From contig CM033405.1 of assembly GCA_019426215.1 (NCBI GenBank), positions 5,805,001-5,869,000 on the forward strand: DNA of 64,000 bases. The letters run 5' to 3'. The notes beneath the pieces are model-generated. The model saw only the letters and a program-made list of their open reading frames with translations. It was not told the DNA's origin and ran no database searches. Positions 24,773 to 34,993 of this stretch are shown piece by piece. Within the stretch, counting starts at the first letter, position 1. Each line of letters begins with the position of its first letter. The DNA is from Buddleja alternifolia. Taxonomy: Eukaryota > Streptophyta > Magnoliopsida > Lamiales > Scrophulariaceae. A program made the translations under genes and the position numbers.

Positions 24773-25552
24773 AATTTTCGTCTCTAGTGTGCCCGTTTTG
24801 AGCTTCCCTTCAACCTTAGAACACAAAAATCTACCATTATAAATTTGCTAAGTTCGTGTGTCTTTGTTTGCTCGTTCTTTTACGCTTTTTGTGCAAGTGT
24901 AGCAGAATATGGATGTAATTTTATTAACGAATGCATCAATATCTTGGAATTTGAAACTCGAAAAAAAAATACTAAGTGAAAACAAATGTAATATTTTTAA
25001 TCTAAATCCTTTTTTTTTTCGAAAACCGACTAGGGTTGTTGAGATAAACTAGCGTTTCGAAGAACGCGTGCTCTATATATACCCCTATCCATCAGCACTA
25101 CCTCTTTTTTGAAATAGGTATTTTCGCGGAACTTTGCAGTGTAATATGAACAAAGCAATTGTCACGAGGTAAAGCTTCGCATTTCCTCTTTCATGGCGTT
25201 TGTAATTTATTTTAAATCATAAATGCCTCTAGAGTTTTGGTTTTCGCCTTTCCTCTTTTCTTGTTTATAGCGGATATTTTTACGTCAACGTTTATTTTTT
25301 CCTGATTTAGATTGAATAGGGTTTTTTCAAATTGTTTTCTAGGATTTTTTTTTCGTGCTGATAAAATATGTAATTTGAATAGATCGATGTGTGACATGAA
25401 CTATCTCAAAAATCAGCTCCCCAATTTTATCATTGCTTGGGCTAATGATTTAGGGTTTTTGCCTCTGGTCAATTATAATTTATGCCTTTCCGCGGTTTTT
25501 CCTTTAATAAATATAGTTGAGTTTTCTTAAGATGAGGAGAGTGTATTTCTTT
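24773..25552. other. 3' flank of the PRP31 retrocopy
   Basis: The first 190 bases are probably the retained 3' UTR, ending in an A9 run at 24961-24969 that may be the remnant poly-A tail. No other gene is seen; the open frames at 25212-25530 have no recognisable content. Confidence 0.45.
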
Positions 25553-25674
25553 TCGCACCCAAGTGTATTTCACAAGAAGAGTATATTACACTTGCTATAT
25601 AATTGGTAAGTTATTTTTAAAAATACACATGGGTTTGGCCGAGCCAGAAGCGAGCTAGAATTTCCAATGTAGAG
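25553..25674 (-). mobile_element. Short MITE, GGAAATTCTAGC family (copy 1)
   Basis: Reads on the minus strand as GGAAATTCTAGCTCGCTTC, then AAACCCATGTGTATTTTT, AACTTACCAATTATATAGC, AAGTGTAATATACTC, AAATACACTTGGGT. The same order of phrases occurs at 35757-35906 and 50712-50845, so it is a dispersed non-coding element of about 130 bp. Confidence 0.7.
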
Positions 25675-25925
25675 AAATAGAAAAGGATTATTTTTGACAT
25701 GCTTTTTGAACTGTTACTATTCCCCCTAAATATCTCTCTGAAGTTAAATTATGTCTGAACCTGCTCCAAATGGGATGGGTTCGGGATGGATACTCATCTA
25801 ACCTTGTCCCATTGTCATCATTGCATTTGTCATCTTTTTCTATTTTGAAATGGTTTGGTACTTTGGCTTCATGTAAGGGAGGTAGTATGTTCTTTGTTTT
25901 ATCTCTAGTACATCCTTTTGGTATA

Positions 25926-26617
25926 CTAGTAAAGTGCATGTGCGTTGCACATGAACAACCATTTCATACATATATTTAAACAAGAAATTTTATTTAAAAT
26001 ATTATAAATTATTTTCTATAATAAAGATGATAGTAAAATTATCAACATATCATAATGGTAAGTACGTTTTCATAAAGAGATACTAGTGGTGTATAGTCAA
26101 AATATAACGTGTATACTATAGCACCTTTTGAAGAAAAATATTCAATAGAAATTATTAGTTCTTAATATTAGAATCAAGGATTCAAGGTTAGTTCCTAAAA
26201 CAATTATCAAGTGAAAAGTTGGTGGAATTAGTATTTTGAATTGCAAAATATTTTCATAGGTTTTGTTTAGGTAAAAAAGCTTATTTTGGGATGTTTTTAA
26301 TAAATCGTTTTTTGTAATAGTCAAGAGTTTCTTATGGAACTTATCCTCACCTTTAAGAATGCGTGCAAAATCGCATGGTTAATTAATCTACTGACCTGTT
26401 TACTTGTTTCTTTTTGGCTACTTTACATGTCTTAATTTCTTTGATGGTTAGGTTCTCATCTTTCAATGCACCATCATCAATTAACTTGACGTGAATGACA
26501 TTTTTGAATACTTTTGTCTGTTTAAATATGATTTTTCTTGTTCACGCTGTAGACATATTCTAAGTAAGGGTAATATTGTAATATCCCAATTAAAAAAAAC
26601 AATTTTCAAGTTCCATA
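25926..26617 (-). mobile_element. Helitron 3' end and body, minus strand
   Basis: On the minus strand the hairpin CATGTGC-AAC-GCACATG is followed by CACTTTACTAG and host T: a Helitron 3' end at 25926. At 26562-26617 the sequence CTAAGTAAGGGTAATATTG, ending CATACTTTT, closely resembles a Helitron 5' region at 34173-34250, so this may be the other end of the unit. It is interrupted next by a hAT element. Confidence 0.55.
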
Positions 26618-26625
26618 CTTTTGGC

Positions 26626-27286
26626 TAGGCTTGTCAATCAGGCCTTATGAGTCGAGCTTGGGGTAGCTCAAGCTCATAATCATCAGGTTTGAATATTATA
26701 GACTCAAACTCAGCTCATAAACCTTTTCACTCGGCAAACACTTTTTACAAGTTTCTGGCTTATTTCGGGCCGACTCACATTATCCAAATTTTCTCATTGA
26801 AAAAGTATCAAATAAAATACATAAGAAGAGACTAATTTTGGATAATACACTAAATAAGGATTTACAGTAATGAATATGTATAATTCTGAAGCTTTATTAA
26901 ATGAGTCATGATTGCTACGACAATGATCTTGTCTTTCTTGATATATATGAGATTATATGAAAAAGGTGAAAGTTCTTTCAAAAACAATTTAAGAGAAAAA
27001 TTTACATTTACTTAATATATGTATTTCATCCACTTAGATCCTATATAACTTAGCTTAAAAATTACTTAGCTATATGACAACAAAATACTAAATTAGAGCT
27101 TAAAATTATGATTACGGGTTATTGGGGATATTTGGGCTGAGTCTAATGAAGCTGAAGCTTGACTCACAAATTAATTTTTTTTAATTTGTAAGCTCAAACT
27201 CGGCCATGCTCATATTCAATTAGACTTGACTCAAATATAAGCAGGCCGAACAATCAGGCTCGGGTACAGCTCAATTGACAGTCCTG
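26626..27286. mobile_element. Non-autonomous hAT element with 8 bp target duplication
   Basis: Perfect 8 bp duplication CTTTTGGC flanks it (26618-26625 and 27287-27294). The ends TAGGCTTGTCAAT and, inverted, CAGGACTGTCAAT match at 10 of 13 bases. Subterminal AGCTCAAGCTCA / GCTCAAACTCGG phrases recur in both halves. It has no transposase. The 661 bp element lies within the Helitron-derived region. Confidence 0.8.
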
Positions 27287-27315
27287 CTTTTGGCCTTTTT
27301 TTTGTATGTGACAAG

Positions 27316-28444
27316 TGTTGGCATTTGTGGGTATATGAAAAAGTGTGTGAACACCACTTTTGCGTATGAAATTCGAACACCATAAGTATCGTGGATACTA
27401 AATTGTATTGGATATTTTTATTCTACTCCGAGAGTAGATTAGTTTAGCATTTCGAATTTCTCAATTCGGAGTTGAAACGAATGAGAAATTAATTGCTAAT
27501 ATTGGGTGTTTGAATGTGTATATCCCACATTGGACATAAATCATAAGTTGTATGATTTTATATATATTTGCCTAAAGGTAAAGGGTTGGCCCTTTGGGTC
27601 ATCCACTTTGGTCCTTTGTGTGAGAAGGGGAAGAGCTATGCAATTGTGTCTTGGTCCAATTTCTTAGCTCCTCACTCGGGCGGTCCGGTGGACCGGACCA
27701 GACCTCGGACCACGGACCACGGACTCAGGCTCAGGCCGCGGCCGGAGTCGGGATCGGGTCGCGGGTCGTTGGGCCTTGGGCCTTGGGCTTTGGCTGAGAT
27801 GTGTGGTTGTTGGGCTTTGGACCTCTTCTTATCTTTTTGGGCCAAAGTTTAATTAATTTGATTAATTGGGCCCAATTCTCTTTTGGGCCAAAATTAACTA
27901 ATTAATTTAGGCCCATTTCCATTTTCTTCTTCTAGAAACCAACAAGGCATGTCTCCTGTTCCTTTCTCATGCAGAAGATTTCAGACGTTTCCTTACCTGT
28001 CTCCAGCCGAAATTGCCAGCCGAAAGTTGAAGTGTTTTGTTTCTTTTGGAGCCGAAACTTTTGACATTCATCAGCTGATTCATTTTGGATTTTTATTTTG
28101 GTTTTCAATCTGGTTTTGTTGCCTATAACAAGGCTCTCCCAGGTTGTGTTAAAACCACACCAAAAACAGAAAAACAATTCTGCATTTTCTCAAAGCATTC
28201 TACATACATAAAAAAATCTGAGAGTTCTTGGGTAAATATAGTTCGTGGGTTTTGTTCTTGAAGTGGTTCAATTACAAATATATAATCGTTGTATCTTGGG
28301 AAGTTAATTGCACGATCCCGTACCACCGTAGGTGGGGCAATATAGCTTTAAGGATAGAGAGTTCATCTCTCGCCTCGATTGTCATATTGTTCGTCGTATT
28401 ACTATTTTCAGAAATTTTCTTACAAAGTGCACAGATTTGCAACA
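27316..28444 (+). repeat. 5' LTR (1129 bp)
   Basis: Starts TGTTGGCATTTGTGGG and ends GATTTGCAACA. It contains GTATATCCCACATTGG in U3 and GC-rich GGACCACGGACC repeats near 27700-27760. It has two segments absent from the 3' LTR, around 27815-27870 and 27958-28225. Confidence 0.95.
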
Positions 28445-28502
28445 AGCTTAAAGCTATATCTATTTTGTTGTTAATTTCTGTGCTTGTTCGAACATTCTGG
28501 AA

Positions 28503-31500
28503 ATGGCTCATTTCGATTCTAATGAAAATGCTGCTGCTGCTCTCGACTTTGGACTTGGACCTAGAGCTGGACTCGGTCTTGGTCTTCCTTCTGGTTTTGC
28601 CTCGGGTTCAGGGGTTAGGTCCGGTTCAGGCTCTGGTCCGAATACACTGGTTGTAACTCTAGTTATTCCGGTAATTCAGGCTCGGACTGAAAGGCTAACT
28701 CCGATTGTACCACCGGTGAATACAAGTATCCCGGCGCAAGCTGAAAGGCCAACGAAGTTTAGCGGGGTTGACTTCAAACGTTGGCAACAAAAGATGCTTT
28801 TTTATCTAACTACTTTGAACCTGGCAAGGTTCTTACGGGAAGACGCCCCGTCTGTCCCTGAAGATTCTGACGATGTTCAAATGAGAACGGCATATGATGC
28901 CTGGCAACACTGTGATTTCCTTTGCAGGAATTACGTGCTCAATGGTTTGGATGATTCACTTTATAGTGTTTATCACTCCATGAAATCGTCAAAAGACCTC
29001 TGGGAAGCATTACATAAGAAGTATAGAATTGAGGACGCTGGATTGAAAAATTTCATGGTCGCAAAGTTCTTAGACTTCAAAATGATGGACTCTAAGTCCG
29101 TCGTAAGCCAGGTCCAAGAGCTTCAGATTATAATACATGAAGTTCATGCCGAGGGAATGGCTTTGAGTGAGAATTTTCAAGTGGGGTCTGTGATTGAAAA
29201 ATTACCGCCCTCATGGAATGAATTCAAGAACTACCTAAGGCATAAACGAAAGGAGATGAGCTTAGAAGAGTTGGTTGTCAGACTCAGAATTGAGGAAGAC
29301 AACCGGGCTTCTATCAGAAGGGCTCCTGTTCCACCAATGGCTAGCGTCGTTGAAGTTCCGGAAAGTTCTAACTGGAAAAGAAAGTTCCAAGGGAATTTTC
29401 AGTCCCAGAAAAATCAAGCTGGGAAAGGAAAGCCGAAACATGGTGACGGCTCTGATGGTGGTTGCTTTAATTGCGGCCGTACTGGTCATTGGGCTAAAGA
29501 CTGTAGAGAGCCCAAGAAAAATAATTATCAGTCACGAAAGAAAGGTTCTGGCAAGTATAAAGGCAAGAATCAGGTTCAGAACAGGGTTCCGAACCAGGTG
29601 CAAAATCATGTGCACTTAGCTGTTGATGATGTCCAGGGCATCAACGAGATAATTGACGACCTGTCAAATAAACAGGTTCCAATCGATCTAACTAATCTTG
29701 ATCTGATTGCCGTCGTGTTCGAAGCCAATATGGTGGACAACTCGAGGGAGTGGTTCATAGACACTGGGGCTACTCGCCACATCTGTTCCGACAGAGATGC
29801 TTTCTCGTCCTATTCCCCAACTGAAGGACGAAGATTGTTTATGGGAAATTCGGCCACTTCACCAGTGGTTGGAATGGGGAAAGTTGTGCTGAAGATGACT
29901 TCAGGCAAAGAACTGACATTGACTGAAGTTCTTCATGTTCCGGAGATTCGAAAGAATTTGGTATCCGGTTCAGCTTTGGTCAAGAATGGGTTCAAGATTG
30001 TCTTCGAAGCTGATAGGTTTTCTTTGACTAAGAGAGGAATTTATGTAGGAAAAGGTTACCTTGAGCAGGGCCTTTTCAAAATGAATGTAATGAATGTAAT
30101 TCGCTCTCTTGTAATTGAAAACGGTGGAAATAAAAGGATTGAGAATTCTGTTTATTTGCTTGAGTATTCTAATTTGTGGCATGTTAGACTAGGACATGTC
30201 AATTATAATACTATTCGAAGATTGGTCAACTTGAATTTATTACCAACTTTTAAAGTTGAAAATGAACATAAATGTGAAATTTGTGTTGAGGCAAAGCTAG
30301 TCAAACAACCATTTCCTTCACAGTGATATCTGTGATTTGAAGTTTGTGCAAACTAGAGGTGGGAAAAAGTATTTCATTACATTCATAGATGACTGCACAA
30401 AGTATTGTTATGTGTATTTACTAAGAAGTAAAGACGAAGCGCTTGGAGCGTTTACACATTACAAAACTGAAGTTGAAAATCAACTTGAGAAAAGGATAAA
30501 ATCTATCCGAAGTGATAGAGGTGGAGAATACGGAGCGCCGTTTGATGAATTCTGTACCGACTCTGGAATTATTCATCAAACAACGGCACCATACTCACCT
30601 CAATCCAATGGCGTTGCTGAACATAAGAATCGCACTCTCAAAGAAATGATGAATGCGATGTTGTTAAATTCTGGATTACCGCAGAATTTGTGGGGGGGGG
30701 GGGGCGATCCTCTCCACCAACTATATCCTTAACAAGATTCCCCACAAAAGTAGGAGTGAGACTCCGTACGAACTTTGGAAAGGTCAAAAGCCTTCTTACA
30801 AGTTCCTCAAAGTGTGGGGGTGTTTGGCTAAGGTAGAAATATCCAAACCCAAACAAATTAAGATAGGGCCTAAGACTATATATTGATTGCATATTCATAG
30901 GTTATGCACTTAATAGTAGCGCCTATCGATTTCTGGTTCATAAATCAGAAATATCTGAGATTCATGAAGGTACTATCATGGAATCTAGAAATGCTTCGTT
31001 TTTTGAGGATGTCTTTCCAAGTAAGGAAAGAAATGAGCAAGTTCCTCTTAAAAGAACATTTGATGAGTCTACGAGTAGTTCTAATCCTAGGGACGAAGAA
31101 CCACGTCGTAGCAAAAGGGCAAGAGTTCCTAAATCATTTGGTCCCGATTTTGTTTCATATACATTAGAAGGGGAGCCAAATACGATTAAGGAAGCTATGT
31201 CCGGTCCAGATGCTCAACTCTGGAAAGAGGCTATCAATAGTGAAATCGTGTCTATTTTACACAACCATACCTGGGAGTTGGTTGATCTTCCAAAGAGAAG
31301 TAAGCATTTAGGCTGTAAATGGATTCTGAAAAGAAAGTATAAGACTGATGGAACTATTGATAAGTATAAGGCCCGTTTGGTAGTCAAAAGATACCGACAA
31401 ACGGAAGGTCTTGATTTCTTCGATACTTATTCTTCGGTAACCAGAATAACATCCATAAAATTATTCATCGCTATTGCCGCATTGCAAAACTTTGAGATAC

Positions 31501-32714
31501 ATCAAATGGATGTTAAGACTGCGTTTCTGAACGGAGAATTAGATGAAGAAATATACATGGAACAACCCGAGGGATATGTTGCTCCTGGAAAGGAGAAGAA
31601 AGTGTGTAAACTTGTAAAGTCACTTTACGGATTTAAACAAGCGCCAAAACAGTGCCATGAAAAGTTTGATAGCACGATGTTGTTAAATGGTTTTAAGATC
31701 AACGAATGTGATAAATGCGTGTATGTTAGACAAACACATAACGCATATGTCATCGTGTGTCTATATGTAGATAACATGTTGATAATGGGTAGTAATCATG
31801 AAATCATCATGAATACTAAAGGAATGTTAAAGAAGAACTTTGACATGAAGGATATGGGACTTGCAGACGTCATCTTAGGGATTAAAATCCTGAGGACTTC
31901 TGAAGGACTAGTCTTATCACAATCTCATTACATTGAGACAGTTTTGGAAAAGTTCCTTCCTAGCGATAGTGCACCAGTCAAGACGCCAGTGGACTTGAGC
32001 GTTCATCTACGCAATAACCATGGCGAACCCGTATCGCAGTTAGAATATGCTAGGATAATTGGGAGTGTGATGTATATCATGAACTGTACTCGCCCTGATC
32101 TAGCTTATTCTATGAGCAAGTTGAGTAGGTTCACGAGTAATCCAAGTGTAGAGCATTGGAATGCTTTAACTAGAGTTCTTAAGTATTTAAAGTATACTAA
32201 AGAGTATGGATTACACTACTCCAAATATCCAGCTGTAATTGAGGGATACAGTGATGCTAATTGGATATCAGACACGAACGACTCCAAGTCCACAAGTGGG
32301 AATGTATTTACCGTTGGTGGAGGAGCGCTGTCGTGGAAATCTTCTAAGCAAACTTGCATAGCCCGTTCCACAATGGAATCAGAATTCATAGCTTTAGATA
32401 AGGCTGGTGAAGAAGCTGAGTGGCTAAGAAATTTTTTAGAAGATGTTCCCTGTTGGGAAAAACCTGTGCCTCCTATTTTGATTCATTGCAACTGTATGTC
32501 GGCAATTGGGAGGGCTCAGAGTAGTATGTATAATGGTAAGTCTTGACATATTCGTCGTAGGCATAATACCATTAAGCAGTTGATCTCTAACGGGATTATT
32601 TCCATTGATTATGTGAAATCAAAAGAGAATATTGCAGATCCTTTGACGAAAGGATTGCCTAGAGATCAAATATACTACCTATTAAGAGGAATGGGGTTAA
32701 AGTCTACAAATTAA
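28503..32714 (+). pseudogene. Copia gag-pol polyprotein, disrupted
   Basis: ATG at 28503, then the Gly/Ser/Pro-rich head, UBN2-type gag, zinc knuckle [14 protein letters not shown], protease with canonical DTGA, integrase zinc finger and core, reverse transcriptase and RNase H. Breaks in order: a 35 bp deletion at about 30320 at the start of the integrase core; a 13-G run at 30692-30704 with four extra bases relative to the minus-strand relative; a TATA insertion near 30880 giving a stop; the reverse transcriptase box reads YVDN instead of YVDD; and a stop replaces Arg at 32544-32546, after which the frame stays open to 32714. The element cannot move on its own. Confidence 0.92.
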
Positions 32715-33270
32715 AAAATTGACACAGCGGTAACCCAACCATATTGACTGGAGATCCCAAGATCATGGTTCAATGAGACAACTAAGTTGTGAAAATTCTG
32801 GAGAGCACTTAAGAGTTTAATAAACTCTAAACCCATTGCCTAGGATAAAGAAGTGCATCCTACAAGTGTAGCAAAGGGTAAGTCTGAACTTTTAATGATT
32901 CCTATACTGTCATGAAAATGAAGTGGAGTATGGTAGGATACTCTTAAATAGGAGATCACCTATGTAAGTGTGAGGTGTAGGCCGCCTCAACATTGAGTAA
33001 AATGTAAACATTTATGAAACCAAGAGAGGGCGCCATGGCCAAAATGGGTCCAACAGTGAGAACTAAAAATTTTCTTAGAAAATTTATCATGTAAATATCA
33101 TTGTCTGGTTTTACGCGAACGGCTGAACAATTCAAGGCATCTTGTTCATTGGGTAGCCTAGTAAATCCGATGATATCTCACTAAGAAAGGTTCAAAGCCA
33201 AAAGCTACCTCTTCTGATGTGATAAAAAGTCGTTTGAACTCTCAGTTTCATGCATTGCATTAATTTCATT

Positions 33271-33282
33271 CGTGTGGGGGAT
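33271..33282 (+). promoter_or_regulatory. Polypurine tract of the Copia element
   Basis: GTGTGGGGGAT lies directly before the 3' LTR TGTTGG. This is the expected position and composition for the plus-strand primer in reverse transcription. Confidence 0.7.
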
Positions 33283-34083
33283 TGTTGGCATTTGTGGGTA
33301 TATGAAAAAGTGTGTGAACACCACTTTTGCGTATGAAATTCGAACACCATAAGTATCGGGGATACTAAATTGTATTGGATATTTTTATTCTACTCCGAGA
33401 GTAGATTAGTTTAGCATTTCGAATTTCTCAATTCGGAGTTGAAACGAATGAGAAATTAATTGCTAATGTTGGGTGTTTGAATGTGTATATCCCACATTGG
33501 ATATAAACCATAAGTTGTATGAGTTTATATACATTTGCCTAAAGGTAAAGGGTTGGCCCTTTGGGTCATCCACTTTGGTCCTTTGTGTGAGAGGGGGAAG
33601 AGCTATGCAATTGTGTCTTGGCCCAATTTCTTAGCTCCTCACTCGGGCGGTCCGGACCAGACCGGACCTAGGACCTCGGACCACGGACCACGGGCTTGGG
33701 CCGGGGCCGGAGCCGGGATCGGGTCGCGGGTGGTTGGGCCTTGGGCCTTGGGCTTTGGCTGAGATGTGTGGTTGTGTTCTCTTTTGGGCCAAAATTAACT
33801 AATTAATTTAGGCCCATTTCCAATTTCTTCTTCTAGAAACCAGCAAGGCATGTCTTCTGAAAGTTCTTGGGCAAATATAGTTCGTGGGTTTTGTTCTTGA
33901 AGTGGTTCAATTACAAATATATAATCGTTGTATCTTGGAAAGTTAATTGCACGATCCCGTACCACCGTAGGCGGGGCAATATAGCTTTAAGGATAGAGAG
34001 TTCATCTCTCGCCTCGATTGTCATATTGTTCGTCGTATTACTATTTTCAGAAATTTTCTTACAAAGTGCACAAATTTGCAACA
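33283..34083 (+). repeat. 3' LTR (801 bp, internally deleted)
   Basis: Same ends as the 5' LTR, but it lacks two internal blocks totalling about 330 bp. Outside these the two LTRs differ at scattered single bases, so the insertion is not very recent. Confidence 0.95.
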
Positions 34084-34088
34084 ACAAG

Positions 34089-34255
34089 TTCATTAGGGGA
34101 CAACTATTTAATTAAGCAGAGGTAGTTAATGTAGAGTCTCAAATAATTATTTAACTATTTAAACAAAGGTGGTAATAAATCTAAGTAAGGGTAAATATTG
34201 GAATATCACAATTGGAAGAAACAACTTCCAAAATTCATACTTTTATAGTATATAT
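34089..34255 (-). mobile_element. Helitron 5' end remnant, minus strand
   Basis: On the minus strand it begins TATATATACTATAAAAGTAT, a typical Helitron 5' end, and continues through a stretch similar to 26562-26617. It is the right-hand flank of the Copia insertion, showing that the retrotransposon landed inside older Helitron DNA. Confidence 0.5.
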
Positions 34256-34993
34256 ATAGATATAGATTTATGAAGATGAGAGGGGACCCTGAAAAATCCC
34301 CCACGATAACATTGGTTATTTTTATTTTTATTTTAACTAAAATCCATACACGACCTAATTTCCAACATGTGAAAACTCCAAATGACTTTAGCAAAAAAAA
34401 CAAAAAAAAAAGCCCAAATGATTTCAGAAAATGAGACCAACCATGACCTAATACACTGTTGAACACAAGCAACCCAAAGATAAAAAATGACCAAGAAGAA
34501 GAAACACTGTTCTCAAAGTGAATGTTCATCTCTACTCCTAAGCTTTCTTAAATATCTACAGAAAAAAAAAGAAAAAAAAGAATTGTATTCAACTATGATC
34601 TCCTATTCTGTTTCCTCTATCTAATCTACAGCAACAAATTTCATTTCTACACCAAAAAAATCGAAAACAAAACAAAACATAAAGAATTATCATTCATTAG
34701 CATCACCATCCCATGGGGACTAGGGAGTAATCACAGAGAACGAAAGGACAATTCTATGTCAAATTGAGTCCAATAGTCGGAGCGTGAATTCTGTATCTAT
34801 TTCTCAAACAAGTGTGTGTGGAGATCGCATGCAATTTACGTTACTGTGCGAGAGATGTTGACGTTAGGACCATTAAATTCAATCTCGCATAAATTTTTCC
34901 GAACAAAATAAATTTAATTAAAAAAAAAAAGGGTTTCTCACATTTTAGCAGTTATCTTCTTGTGTTCATCATTGGTGACTAAAATCAAGACTA
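34256..34993. other. 3' flank of the PRK gene
   Basis: AT-rich. The part next to 34994 is the probable 3' UTR of the receptor kinase. No other gene is seen. Confidence 0.5.

Larger units (their letters stand above)
27316..34083 (+). mobile_element. Complete Copia LTR retrotransposon, decayed
   Basis: The two LTRs (27316-28444 and 33283-34083) are flanked by the perfect 5 bp target duplication ACAAG (27311-27315 and 34084-34088). A polypurine tract precedes the 3' LTR. Gag-pol at 28503-32714 is broken. No standard tRNA-Met primer site follows the 5' LTR; the next bases are AGCTTAAAGC, so priming type is unknown. It is closely related in pol to the minus-strand element at 12155-18620. Confidence 0.95.

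Noticed and set aside
28123..28656. Frames across the 5' LTR and gag start of the Copia element
   Set aside because: They are in alternative frames to the gag ATG at 28503 or lie in the LTR; the same frame recurs in the 3' LTR only because LTRs repeat.
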